From contig JARWKL010000001.1 in the NCBI GenBank assembly GCA_029961685.1, forward strand, positions 25,866,295 to 25,930,294: a stretch of 64,000 nucleotides of DNA, read 5' to 3'. Shown in pieces: positions 13,196 through 25,800 of this stretch; the stretch's first letter is position 1, and the number at the start of each line of letters is the position of its first letter. The notes under the pieces were generated by a model. It searched no databases and was not told where the DNA came from. It was given only the letters and a program-made list of their open reading frames with translations. The position numbers and the translations under genes are program-made. This DNA comes from Aristolochia californica (lineage: Eukaryota > Streptophyta > Magnoliopsida > Piperales > Aristolochiaceae).

Positions 13196-15464
13196 TTCAT
13201 TTGTGGTGTATGAATAAATTTTCTTTACTTACATTTGTTATTGGTTAAAATTCTTTCCATACATAAACTCTAAAATTTTCATTTTGTTGTGATCTATTTG
13301 CCTTTTATCTTTTTTTTTTGTTTATGAGAACTTAAGTTTTGATTTAAGAAAATAGTATACATCTAATATGGAAATGCACAATGCAAAAATTTAGAAAGAG
13401 ATAATTCCAAAAAGGGACTGTAATTTTTAGGGATTATAAACTCTTTTTAATTTTTATATATTAGGTTCTACAATCTTCTGCAAAAGGGGGAGGTGAGGGA
13501 TTTTTAACTGAATGTTTACTCCCAATCCATAAGTCATTCCTGTAAAAAATATAGCCCATTACGCATGATAAATCACTTTACAATCATATATGGTCGTTAG
13601 GTCATCTTTTTGTGAATGGGCAAAATAATGGTTGTTTCACTCGGGTAAATATCCCACAGCACATTCACTAGGGAATTTAACGTTACTCTCTTTATAAGGT
13701 TTGGATCCATAGGTCATTTGCATCTTTTACATGTTTCAAGCATGCATATCCATTTTTTAAAACATGTGTAGAAAAATCTCTTTCTTATAAAATTCTGAGC
13801 TATTAGGGTTGAACTAGTGGAATTTCCCAAACTTGGATAACAAAACTTTTGTGTTCATTTTTGGTGTGTGAATAAATTTTTTTCACTTACATTTGTTATT
13901 GCTTTAAATTCTTTCCATACACAAACTCTAAAATTTTCATTTTGTTGTGATCTATTTGCCTTTTATCTCTTTTTTCATTTACAAGATGAAGGGAAAGTGG
14001 AAAATCAAGTTTTTTATTTAAGAAAAAAGTATACATGTAAAATGGAAATGCACAATGCACAAATGTTGAGAGAGATAATTCCAAAAAGTGTCTATAATTT
14101 TTAAAGATTGTAAACTCTTTTTAGTTTTTATATATCAGGTTCTGGAGTCATCGGGAAAAGGGGGAGGCAGGGGATTTTTAACTCAGTGTTGATTCCCAAT
14201 CCATAAGTTAGTCCTTACAAAAATATAGCCCGTTCTGCATGATAAATCACTTTATAATCATCTATGATCGTTAGGTTAGCTTTTTTAAAATGGGCGAAAT
14301 AATGGCTTTTTTTACTCGCATAAATATCCCACCGCACGTTCACTTGGGAATTTAATGTTATTCTCTTTCAAAGGATTGGATCCATGAGTCATTTTCATAT
14401 TTAACATGTTTCAAGCATGCATATCCTTTTTTTAAAACACGTGTAGAAAAATCTCTTTCTTATAAAATTTTGAGCTATTAGGGTTGAACAAGTGGAATTT
14501 CCCAAAATTGGATAACAAAACTTTTGTGTTCATCTGTGGTGTGTGAATAAATTTTCTTTACTTACAATTGTTATTGCTTTAAATTATTTCCATACATAAA
14601 CTCTAATATTTTCATTTTGTTGTGATCTATTTGCCTTTTATCTCTTTTTTTGTATACAAGATGAAGGGAAAGTGAAAATCAAGTTTTGATTTAAGTAAAA
14701 AGTAAACATCTGAAATGGAAATGCGCAATGCACAAATGAAGAGACAGATAATTCCAAAAAGTGTCTGTAATTTTAAGGGATTGTAAACTCTTTTTAGTTT
14801 TTATATATCAGGTTCTGCAATCGTCGTGAAAAGGGGGAGGCGGGGGATTTTTAACTGAGTGTTGACTCCCAATCTATAAGTCATTCCTTACAAAAATAAA
14901 GCCTGTTACGCATGATATATAACTATACAATCATATCTGATCGTTAAGTCAGCTTTTTGTAAATGGACAAAATAATGTCTTGTTTGACAAGGGTAAATAT
15001 CCCACCACACGTTCACTTCGGAATTTAATGTTATTCTCCTTAAAAGGTTTGGATCCAAAGATCATTTTCATCTTTAACATGATTGAAGCATGCATATCCA
15101 TTTTTTAAAACATGTGTAGAAAAATCTCTTTCTTATAAAATTCCTAGCTATTAAGGGGGAACTAGTTGAATTTCCAAAAGTTAGATAACAAAACTTTTGT
15201 GGTCATTTGTAGTGTGTGAATAAGTTTCATTTACTTGCATTAGTTATTGCTTTAAATTCTTTCTATACATAAACTCTAACATTTTCATTTTGTTGTGATC
15301 TATTTACCTTTTATCACTTTTTTTGCTTACGAGATGAAGGGAATGTGAAAAAACAAGTATTCATTTAAGAAAAAAGAATACATCTAAAATGGAAACGCAC
15401 AATGCAAAAATTTAGAGAGAGATAATTCCAAAAAGTGTATGTAATTTTTAGCGATTGTAAACTC

Positions 15465-15486
15465 TTTTTAGTATTTTTTACTGAAT
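15465..15486 (+). other. G-rich box deleted
   Basis: TTTTTAGTA runs straight into TTTTTTACTGAATG. The whole ATATATCAGGTTCTGC... G-rich box segment (about 46 bp) is absent, giving a 626-bp monomer. The flanks share a T run. Confidence 0.8.
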
Positions 15487-17060
15487 GTTGACCCACAATC
15501 CATAAGTCATTCCTTACAAAAATATAACCCATTACGCATGATAAATCTCTTTACAATCATCTATGATCGTTAGGTCAGCTTTTTGTAAATGGGAAAAATA
15601 ATGGCTTGTTTGACTCAGGTAAATATCCGTCCGCTCGTTCACTTGAGAATTTAATCTTATCCTCTTTGAAATGTTTGGATTCATTGGTCATTTGCATCTT
15701 TAACATTTTTCAAGCATGCATGTCCATTTTTTAAAACATGTGTAGAAAATTCTCTTTCTTATAAAATTCCGAGCTATAAGGGTTGAACTAGTGGAATTTC
15801 CCAAACTTGGATAACAAAACTTTTGTGTTCATTTGTGATGGGTGAATAAAATTTATATACTTACATTTGTTATTTCTTTAAATTATTTCCATACATAACC
15901 ACTAAAAGTTTCATTTTGTTGTGATCTATTTTTGCCTTTTATCGCTTTTTTTGTTTACGTGATGTAGGGAAAGTGAAAACTCAAGTTTTGATTGAAGAAA
16001 AAAGTATACATCTAAAATATGAATGCACAATGAATAAATGTAGAGAGAGATAATTCCAAAAAGGGTTTGTAATATTTAGGAATTGTAAACTCTTCTTGGT
16101 TTTTATATATAAAGTTCTGCAATTGTACAGAAAAGGGGGAGGCGGGGAATTTTTAATTGCATGTTGACTCCAATCCATATGTCCTTACTTACAAAAATAT
16201 AGAATCTTACTCATGATATATCACTTTACAATCATCTATGCTCGTTAGGTCAGCTTTCTGTAAATGGGCAAAATAATGGCTTGTCTGACTCGGGTACATA
16301 TCCATCGCACGTTCACATGGGAATTTAATGTTATTAAATTTAAAAGGTTTGGATACATATGTCATTTGCATGTTTAATATGTTTCAACCATGCATTTCAA
16401 TTTTTTAAAACAAGTATAGAAAAATCTCTTTCTTATAAAATTCTGAGCAATTAGGGTTAAACTTGTGGAATTTTCCAAACTTGGAAAACAAAATTTTTGT
16501 GTTCATTAGTGGTGTGTGAATAAATTTTATTTACTTATATTTTTTAATGCTTTAAATTCTTTCCATACATAAACTCTAAAATTTTCATTTTGTTGTGATC
16601 TATTTGCCTCTTAACACTTTTTTTGTTTACGAGATGAAGGGAAAGTGAAAACTCAAATTTTGATTTAAGAAAAAAGCATACAAGTAAAATGGAAATGCAC
16701 AATGCACAAATGTAGTGAGAGGTAATTCCAAAAGGTTTCCATAATTTTTAGGGGTTGTAAACTCTTTTTAGTTTTTATATATTAGTTCTACTATAGTTGG
16801 GAAAAGGGGGAGGAGGGGATTTTTAACTAAGTGTTGACTCCCAATCCATAAGTCATTCCTTACAAAAATATTTCCCGTTATGCATGATAAATCACTTTAC
16901 AATCATCTATAGTCGTTAGGTCAGCTTTTTGTAAATGGGCAAAATAATGGCTTGTTTGAGTCAGGTAAATATCCCACCGCATGTTCACTTGGGAATTTAA
17001 TGTTATTCTCTATAAAAGGTTTGGATCCATAGGTCATTTGCATCTTTAACATGTTTCAAG

Positions 17061-17084
17061 TATGCATATCTGTATGCATATCTG
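17061..17084 (+). repeat. 12-bp tandem duplication
   Basis: TATGCATATCTG is repeated exactly at 17,061-17,072 and 17,073-17,084, replacing the single GCATGCATATCC landmark. It explains the 684-bp interval. Confidence 0.9.
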
Positions 17085-17368
17085 TTTTTTAAAACTTGTG
17101 TAGAAAAATCTCTTCATCATAAAATTCTGAGCTATTGGAGTTGATCTAGTGGAATTTCCCAAACTTGGATAACAAAACATTTGTGTTCATTTGTGGTGTG
17201 TGAATAAATTTTCTTTACTTACATTTTCTATTGCTTTAATTATTTCCATACATAAACTCTAAAACTTTCATTTTGTTGTAATCTATTTGCCTTTTATCTC
17301 TTTTTTTGTTTACGAGACAAAGGGAATGTGAAAACTTAAGTTTTTATTTAAGAAACAATTATCCATAT

Positions 17369-17399
17369 AAAATGGACATGCACAATGCATGTCCATTTT
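17369..17399. repeat. Perfect 14-bp hairpin, probable template-switch scar
   Basis: Arms AAAATGGACATGCA (17,369-17,382) and TGCATGTCCATTTT (17,386-17,399) are exact reverse complements around the 3-nt loop CAA. Other monomers read AAAATGGAAATGCACAATGCACAAATGTAG here, with no such dyad. The right arm has replaced the normal CACAAATGT. This copy also carries GGACATG in place of GGAAATG, and the right arm copies that private variant. Copying of the complementary strand during a fold-back switch accounts for all of this. Confidence 0.92.
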
Positions 17400-18239
17400 T
17401 GGATTGAGAGAGATAATTCCAAAAACTTTCTATAAGTTTTAGGGATTGTAAACTCTTTTTAGTTTTTGTATATCAGGTTCTACAATCGTTGGGAAAAGGG
17501 GGAGTCGGGGGATTTTCAACTGAGTTTTGACTCCCAATCCATGAGTCATTTCCTTAAAAAATATAGCCTGTTACGCATGATAAATCAATTTACAATCATC
17601 TATGATAGTTAGGTTAGTATTTTGTAAATGGGAAAAATAATGGCTTGTTTGATTCGGGTAAATATCCCACCGCATGTTCACTAGGAAATTTAATGTTATT
17701 CTCTTTAAAAGGTTTGGATCCATAGGTCAATTGCATCTTTAACATGTTTCAAGCATGCATATCATTTTTTAAAACATGTGTAGAAAAATCTCTTTCTTAT
17801 AAAATTTTGAGCTATTAGGGTTAAACAAGTGGAATTTCCAAAACTTGGATAACAAAACTTTTTTGTTCATTCTTGGTGTGTGAATAAATTTTCTTTACTT
17901 ACTTTTGTTTTTTCTTTTCATACATAAAATCTAAAATTTTCATGTTGTTTTGATCTTGTTGCCTTTTATCTTTTTTTTTTTGTTTACGAGATGAAGGGAA
18001 AGTGAAAACTCTAGTTTTAATTTAAAAAAAATTGTTTACATCTAAAATGGAAATGCACAATCCAAAATTATAGAGAGAGATAATTCCAAAAAGTGTCTAT
18101 AACTTTTAAGGATTCTAAACACTTTTTAGTTTTTATGTATCAAGTTCTGCAATCATCGGGAAAAGGGGGAAGCGGGGGTTTTTTAACTGAGTGTTGACTC
18201 CCAATCCATAAGTCATTCCTAAAAAAAATAAAGGCTGTT

Positions 18240-18287
18240 ACACATGATAAATCACATTACAATACGCATGATAAATCACTTTAATAT
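18240..18287 (+). repeat. 24-bp imperfect tandem duplication
   Basis: ACACATGATAAATCAC (18,240) is followed 24 bp later by ACGCATGATAAATCAC (18,264). The second copy keeps the usual ACGCATG state. The duplication lengthens the monomer to 692 bp. Confidence 0.88.
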
Positions 18288-18835
18288 TATCTATGATCAT
18301 TAGGTCAGCTTTTTGTAAATGGACAAAATAATGGCATGTTTGACTCGGGCAAATATCCCACCGCACGTTCACTTGAGAATTTAATGTTATTCTCATTACA
18401 AGGTTTGGTTCCATATGTCATTTGCATCGTTAACATGTTTCAAGCAAGCATATCCATTTTTTTAAACATGTTTTGAAAATTTTCTTTCTTATAAAATTCC
18501 ATGCTATTAGGGTTGAACTAGTGGAATTTCTCAAACTTGGATAAAAAAAATTTTGTGTTCATTTGTGGTGTGTGAATAAATTTTCTTTACTTACATTTGT
18601 TAATGATTTAAATTCTTTCCATACATAAACTATAAAATTTTGATTTTCTCTTGATCTATTTGCCTTTTATCTCATTTTTTGTTTACAAGATGAAGGGAAA
18701 GTGAAAACTCAAGTTTTGATTTAAAAAAAAGTATACATAAAAAATGGAAATACGCATTGCACAAATGTAGAGATAGATAATTCCAAAAAGTGTTTGTATT
18801 TTTTAGGGATTGTAAACTCTTTTTATTTTTTATAT

Positions 18836-18850
18836 ATCAGGTTTTTAATT
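18836..18850 (+). other. G-rich box deleted (second case)
   Basis: ATATATCAGG runs directly into TTTTTAATTGAGTGTTGAC. The box TTTTGCAATCGTC to GGGGGA is missing (about 40 bp). It is independent of the deletion at 15.47 kb, because the joined bases differ. Confidence 0.8.
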
Positions 18851-19139
18851 GAGTGTTGACTCCCAATCCATAGGTTATTCCTTACAAAAATATAGCCCAT
18901 TACGCATGTTAAATCACTTTACAATCATCAACGATCGTTAGGTCAACTATTTGTCAATGGGAAAAATAATGGCTTGTTTGACTCGAGTAAATATCCCGAT
19001 GCACATTCACTTGAGAATTTAATGTTATTCTCTTTAAAAGGTTTGGATCGATAGGTCATTTGCATCTCTAACATGTTTCAAGCATGAATATCCATTTATT
19101 AAAACATGTGTAGAAAAATCTCTTTCGTATAAAATTCCA

Positions 19140-19160
19140 AGCTAAAGTTTCTTTTCTTAC
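19140..19160 (+). other. ~60-bp deletion across the monomer anchor
   Basis: CCAAGCTA is followed by AAGTTTCTTTTCTTACAC. The segment TTAGGGTTGAACTAG through GTGAATAAATT is missing, so no TTCAT anchor is found between 18,558 and 19,799. The paralogue at 35.7 kb is intact, so the loss is private to this copy. Confidence 0.8.
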
Positions 19161-20500
19161 ACTTGTTATTGCTTTAAATTCTTTCCGAACATAAACTCTA
19201 AAATTTTTATTATGTTGTGATCTATTTTTTTCTTTTATTTCTTTTTTTGTTTATGAGATGAAGGGAAAGTGAAAACTCAAGTTTTGATTTAAGAAAAAAG
19301 TATACATATAAAATGGAAATCCACAATGCACAAATGAAAAGGGAGTTAATTCCAAAAAGTGTCTGTAATTTTTAGGGATTGAAAACTCTGTTCAGTTTTA
19401 TGTATCAAGTTTTGTAATCATAGGGAAAATGGGGAGGCGGGGGATTTTTAACTGCGTGTTGACTTCCAATCCATAAGTCATTCCTTACAAAAATATAGCC
19501 CGTTACGCATGAGAAATCACTTTACAATCATCTATGATTGTTAGATCCACTTTTTGTAAATGGGCAAAATATTTTCTTGTTTGACTCGCGTAAATATCCC
19601 AGCGCACATCCACTTGAGAATTTAATGTTATTCTCTTTAAAAGGTTTGGATCGATAGGTCATTTGCATCTCTAATGTGTTTCAAGCATGAATATCCATTT
19701 TTTAAAACATGTGTAGAAAAATCTCTTTCTTATAAAATTCCAAGCTATTAGGGTTGAACTACTGGAATTTCACAAACTTTTATAACAAAACTTTTATGTT
19801 CATTTGTGGTGTGTGAATAAATTTTCTTTCTTGCAATGTTTATTGCTTTAAATTCTTTCCATACATAAACTCTAATATTTTCATTTTTTTCTTATTTGTT
19901 TCCCTTTTATCTCTTTTTTTGTTTACTAGTTGAAGGGAAAGTGAAAACTCAAATTTTGATTTAAAAAAAAAGTATTCTTCTCAAATGGAAATGCAAAATG
20001 CACGAATGTAGAGAGAGATAATTCCAAAAAGTGTATGCAATTTTTGGGGATTGTAAACTCTTTTAAGATTTTATATATAAGGGTTTTCAATCTTCAGGAA
20101 AGGGGGAGGTGGGGGATTTTTAACTGAGTGTTGACTCCTAATACATAAGTCATTCCTTACAAAAATATAGCCCGTTACGCATCATAAATCACTTTACAAT
20201 CATCTATGTTCATTAAGACAACTTTTTGTAAATGGGCAAAATATTTTCTTGTTTGACTCGGGTAAATATCCCACCGCACAGTCACTTAAGAATTTAATGT
20301 TATTATCTTTATAAGGTTTGGATCGATAGGTCATATGCATCTCTAACGTGTTTCAAGCATGAATATCCATTTTTTAAAACAAGTGTAGAAAAATCTCTTT
20401 CTCATAAAATTCCAAGCTATTAGGGTTGAACTAGTGGAATTTCCCAAACTTTTATAACAAAACTTTTATGTTCATTTGTGGTGTGTGAATAAATTTTCTT

Positions 20501-22142
20501 TCTTGCAATGGTTATTGCTTTAAATTCTTTCCATACATAAACTCTAATATTTTCATTTTGTTCTTATCTGTTTCCCTTTTATCTCTTTTTTTGTTTACTA
20601 GTTGAAGGGAAAGTGAAAACTCAAATTTTGATTTAAAAAAAAAGTATTCTTCTCAAATGGAAATGCAAAATGCACAAATGTAGAGAGAGATAATTCCAAA
20701 AAGTGTTGTAATTTTTGGGAATTGTAAACTCTTTTTAGATTTTATATATAAGGTTTTGCAATCGTCGGGAAAGGGGGAAGTGGTGGATTTTTAACTTAGT
20801 GTTGACTCCTAATCCATAAGTCATTCCTTACAAAAAATATAGCCCGTTACGCATCATAAATCACTTTACAATCATCTATGATCATTAAGACAACTTTTTG
20901 TAAATGGGCAAAATAATGGCTTGTTTGACTCGGGTAAATATCCCACCGCACAGTCACTTGAGAATTTAATGTTATTATCTTTATAAGGTTTGTATCGATA
21001 TGTAATTTGCACATTTAACATGTTTCAAGCATGCATATCCATTTTTTTAAACTTGTGTAGAAAAATCTCTTTCTTATAAAATTCCAAGCTATTAGGGTTG
21101 AACTAGTGGAATTTCCCAATCTTGGATAACAAAATTTTTGTGTTCATTTGTGATGTGTGAATAAATTTTATTTACTTTTATTTCTTATTTCTTTAAATTC
21201 TTTCGATACATAAAATCTAAAAATTTCATTTTTTTTGTGATCTATATTTTCCTTTTTTCTCTTTTTTGTTTTTACGAGAAGAAGGGAAAGTGAAAACTCA
21301 AGTTTTGATTTAACAAAAAAGTATACATCTAAAATGGAAATGCACAATGCACATAGGTAGAGAGAGATAATTCCAAAATTTTTTTTTAATTTTTAGGGAT
21401 TTTACACTCTTTTTAGTTTTTACACATTAGGTTTTACAATCGTCGGGAAAAGGCAAAGGTGGGGGATTTTTCTTTACTTGCATTGGTTATTGATTTAAAT
21501 TCTTTCCATACATAAACTCTGATATTTTCATTTTGTTGTTATATGTTTCCATTTTATCTCTTTTTTTTTTTACACAAGGGAAAGTGAAAACTCAAGTTTT
21601 GATTTAAGAAAAAAGTATTCTTCTCAAATGAAAATGCAAAATGCACAAATGTGGAGAGAGATAATTCCAAAAAGTGTCTGTAAGTTTTAGGGATTGTGAA
21701 CTCTTTTTAGATTTTATATATATGTTTTCCAATCATCGGGAAAGGGGGAGGTGGGGGGTTTTTAACTGAGTGTTGACTCCCAATCCATAAGTCATTCCTT
21801 ACAAAAATATAGCCCGTTACGCATCATAAATCACTTTACAATCATCTATGATCATTAAGACAACTTTTTGTAAATGGGCAAAATATTTTCTTGTTTGACT
21901 CGGGTAAATATCCTACCGCACAGTCACTTGAGAATTTAATGTTATTATCTTTATAAGGTTTGGATCGATAGGTCTTTTGCATCTCTAACGTGTTTCAAGC
22001 ATGAATATCCATTTTTTAAAACAAGTGTAGAAAAATCTCTTTCTTATAAAATTCCAAGCTATTAGGGTTGAACTAGTGGAATTTCCCAAACTTTTATAAC
22101 AAAACTTTGATGTTCATTTGTGGTGTGTGAATAAATTTTCTT
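20501..22142 (+). repeat. 1.64-kb higher-order unit, copy 1 (two full + one truncated monomer)
   Basis: Begins at TCTTGCAATGGTTATTGC (20,501), which recurs at 22,143 (1,642 bp). It holds one full monomer, a truncated monomer (anchor 21,143, ending about 21,470) and a full monomer starting TCTTTACTTGCATTGG (21,471). Diagnostic variants include CTAATATTTTCATTTTG, GTTCTTATCTGTTTCCC, CATTAAGACAAC and CGTGTTTCAAGCATGAATATCC. Confidence 0.88.
21143..21470 (+). repeat. Truncated monomer (~374 bp lost)
   Basis: The copy is normal to GGTGGGGGATTTTT, just past the G-rich box. It then continues as CTTTACTTGC of the next monomer. The deleted part would run from AACTGAGTG to AATAAATTTT. Both ends contain ATTTT, giving 4-5 nt of microhomology. 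A full-length relative starts at anchor 36,435 and shares the variants TAAAATCTAAAAATTTC and GATCTATATTTTCC. Confidence 0.87.
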
Positions 22143-23783
22143 TCTTGCAATGGTTATTGCTTTAAATTATTTCCATACATAAACTCTAATATTTTTATTT
22201 TGTTCTTATCTGTTTCCCTTTTATCTCCTTTTTTGTTTACTAGTTGAAGGGAAAGTGAAAACTCAAATTTTGATTTAAAAAAAAAGTCTTCTTCTCAAAT
22301 GGAAATGCAAAATGCACAAATGTAGAGAGGGATAATTCCAAAAAGTGTTGTAATTTTTGCGGATTGTAAACTCTTTTTAGATTTTATATATAAGGTTTTG
22401 CAATCATCGGGAAAAGGGGAGGTGGGGGATTTTTAACTTAGTGTTGACTCCTAATCCATAAGTCATTCCTTACAAAAAATATAGCCCGTAACGCATTATA
22501 AATCACTTTACAATCATCTATGATCATTAAGACAACTTTTTGTAAATGGGCAAAATGCTGGCTTGTTTGACTCGGGTAAATATCCCACCGCGCAGTCACT
22601 TGAGAAATTAATGTTATTATCTTTATAAGGTTTGGATCGATAGGTAATTTGCATATTTAACATGTTTCAAGCATGCATATCCATTTTTTTAAACTTGTGT
22701 AGAAAAATCTCTTTCTTATAAAATTCCAAGCTATTAGGGTTGAACTAGTGGAATTTCCCAATCTTGGATAACAAAATTTTTGTGTTCATTTGTGATGTGT
22801 GAATAGATTTTCTTTACTTTCATTTCTTATTGCTTTAAATTCTTTCGATACATAAAATCTAAAAATTTCATTTTTTTGTGATCTATATTTTCCTTTTTTC
22901 TCTTTTTTTTTTTACGAGATGAAGGGAAAGTGAAAACTCAAGTTTTGATTTAAGAAAAAAGTATACATCTAAAATGGAAATGCACAATGCACATAGGTAG
23001 AGAGAGATAATTCCAAAAATTTTCTTAAATTTTTAGGGATTTTACACTCTTTTTAGTTTTTACACATCAGGTTTTACAATCGTCGGGAAAAGGCAAAGGT
23101 GGGGGATTTTTCTTTAATTGCATTGGTTATTGATTTAAATTCTTTCCATACATAAACTCTGATATTTTCATTTTGTTGTTATATGTTTCCATTTTATCTC
23201 TTTTTTTGGTTACTTGTTCAGGGGAAAGTGAAAACTCAAGTTTTGATTTAAGAAAAAAGTATTCTTCTCAAATGAAAATGCAAAATGCACAAATGTGGAG
23301 AGAGATAATTCCAAAATTTGTCTGTAATTTTTAGGGTTTGTGAACTCTTTTTAGATTTTATATATATGTTTTCCAATCATCTAGAAAGGGGGAGGTGGGG
23401 GATTTTTAACTGAGTGTTGACTCCTAATCCATAAGTCATTCCTTAAAAAAATATAGCCCATTACACATGATGAATCATGTTACAATCATCTATGATCGTT
23501 TGGTCAACTTTTTGTAAATGGGAAAAATAATGGCTTGTTTGACTCGGGTAAATATCCCACTACACGTTCACTTGAGAATTTAATGTCATTCTCTTTAAAA
23601 GGTTTGGATCCATAGGTCTTTTGCATCATTAACATGTTTCAAGCATGCATATCCATTTTTTAAAACATGTGTAGAAAAATCACTTTCATATAAAATTTCA
23701 TGATATTAGGTTTGAACTAGTGGAATTTCCCAAACTCCGAAAACAAAAATTTTGTGTTCATTTGTGGTGAGTGAATAAATTTT
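22143..23783 (+). repeat. 1.64-kb higher-order unit, copy 2
   Basis: Repeats the arrangement of copy 1, including the same truncation: full monomer, truncated monomer (anchor 22,785, ending about 23,110), then a monomer starting TCTTTAATTGCATTGG (23,111, 1,640 bp after its partner). Close similarity lasts to about 23,450. From there the sequence instead resembles the monomers at 31.4 and 36.8 kb, so the amplified segment stops inside the last monomer. Confidence 0.8.
22785..23110 (+). repeat. Truncated monomer, amplified copy
   Basis: Has the same deletion junction as the truncated monomer 1.64 kb upstream (GGGGGATTTTTCTTTA), so the truncation came first and was then amplified with the unit. 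Small differences from its partner (GAATAGATTT, ACATCAGG) show some later divergence. Confidence 0.87.
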
Positions 23784-25770
23784 CTTTACTTGGATTTGTT
23801 ATTGCTTCAAAATTTTTTCCATACACAACCTCTAAAATTTTTATTTTGTTGTGATCTACTTGCCTTTTATCTCAATTTTTGTTTATGAGATGAAGGGAAC
23901 GTGAAAACGCAAGTTTTGACTTAAGCAAAAAGTATACATTTAAAATGGAAATGCACTATGCAAAAATGTAGAGGGAGATAATTCAAAAAAGTGTTTGTAA
24001 TTTTTAGGGATTATCAACTCTTTTTAGTTTTTATATATATCATTTTGCAATCGTCGGGAAAAGGGGGAGGTGGGAGAATTTTAACTGAGTGTTGACTCCC
24101 AATCCTTAAGTTGTTCCTTAAAATGTTATAGCTCATTATGCATGATAAATCACTTTAGAATCATCTATGATCGTTAGGTCAGCTTTTTGTAAATGGGCAA
24201 AATAATGGCTTGTTTGACTTCGGTAAATATCCTACCGCACGTTCACCTGAGATATTAATGTTATTATTTTTAAAAGGTGTGGATCCATAGGTCATTTCCA
24301 TCTTTAACAAGTTGCAAGCATGCATATCCATTTTTTAAAACATGTGTAGAAAAATCTCTTTCTTATAAAATTCCAGGCTATTAGGGTTGAACTAGTGGAA
24401 TTTCCCAAACTTGGATAACAAAAGTTTTGTGTTCATTTGTGGTGTGTGAATAAATTTTCTTTACTTATATTTGTTATTGCTTTTAATTCTTTCCATTCAT
24501 AAACTCTAAATTTTTCATTTTGTTGTGATCTATTTTTTCCTTTTATCTCTTTTTTTTTTTTTACGAGATGAAGGGAAACTGAAAAATCAAGTTTTGATTG
24601 AAGAAAAAAGTATACATCTAAAATGGACAATGCAAAAATGTAGATAAAGATAATCACAAAAAGTTTCTGTAAATTTTAGGGATTGTAAACTCTTTTTAGT
24701 TTTTATATATCAGGTTTTCCGATTGTCGGGAAAAGGAGGGGCAAGGTTTTTTTAACTCAGTGTTGACTCCCAATCCATAAGTCATTCCTTAAAAAAATAT
24801 AGCCCGTTACGCATGATAAATCACTTTACAATCATGTATGATTGTTAGGTCAGATTTTTGTAAGTGGGAAAAATAATTGATTATATGACTCTGGTAAATA
24901 TCCCACCGTACGTTGTTGAGAATTTAATGTTATTCTCTTTAAAGGGTTTTGATCCTTAGGTCATTTGAATCTTTAACATGTTTCAAGCATGCAAATCCAT
25001 TTTTTAAAACATGGGTAGAAAAATCTCTTTGTTATAAAATTCCAAGCTATTATGGTTGAACAGGTGGAGTATCCCAAACTTGGATACAAAAACTTTTTTG
25101 TTCATTTCTGGTGTGTGAATAAATTTTCTTTACTTAAATTTTTTATTGCTTTAAATTCTTTCCATACATAAACTCTAAAATTTTCATTTTATTGTGATGT
25201 ATTTGTGCCTTTTATCTCTTTTTTTGTTTATGAGATGAAGGAAAAGTGAAAACTCAAGTTTTGATTTAAGAAAAAATTATATATCTAAAATTTAAATGCA
25301 TAATGCACAAATGAAGAGAGAGACAATTCCAAAAAGTGTCTGTAATTTTTGGGGATTCTAAACTCATTTTAGTTTTTATATTTCAGGTTTTGCAATCGTC
25401 GGGAAAAGGGGGAGGTGGGGGATTTTTAACTGAGTGTTGACTCCCAATCCATAAGTCACTCCTTACAAAAATACAGCTCGTTACAAATAATAAATCACTT
25501 TACAATCATCTATGATCGTTAGATGTTCTTTTTGTAAATGGGCAAAAGAATGGCTAGTTTGACTCGGGTAAATATCCCGCCGTAAGTTCACTTGATAATT
25601 TAATTTTATTCACTTTTTATGGTTTGGATCCAGAGGTCATTTGCATCTTTAACATGTTTCAAACATGCATATCCCTTTTTTTAAACATGTGTAGAAAAAT
25701 CTCTTTTTTGTAAAATTCCAAGCTATTAGGGTTGAACTTGTGGAATTTCCCAAACTTGGATTAAATTTTG

Positions 25771-25800
25771 TGTTCATTTGTTATTTCTTTAAATTCTTTC
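25771..25800 (+). other. ~30-bp deletion variant next to the anchor
   Basis: TTCATTTG is followed directly by TTATTTCTTTAAATTC, dropping TGGTGTGTGAATAAATTTTC and the adjacent TTTACTTACA. The identical variant recurs at 39,166, so it predates the segmental duplication. Interval 641 bp (642 in the partner). Confidence 0.85.

Larger units (their letters stand above)
1..18300 (+). repeat. Subfamily A1 block (about 27 monomers)
   Basis: Monomers carry the A1 states CACTTGGGAATTT and GGTTCTGCAATCG. TTCAT anchors lie at 11, 685, 1356, 2026, 2720, 3394, 4067, 4738, 5409, 6098, 6772, 7445, 8119, 8792, 9466, 10140, 10763, 11433, 12107, 13196, 13854, 14529, 15202, 15828, 16502, 17186 and 17866. Short intervals (623 at 10140, 626 at 15202) mark internal deletions. 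Long ones (694 at 2026, 689 at 5409) mark poly-G expansion, and 1089 at 12107 is a fusion of two monomers. The boundary with A2 is a transition over roughly 17.6-18.8 kb, not a sharp break. Isolated A2-like states occur earlier, for example CACTTGAGAATTT near 15,645. Confidence 0.85.
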
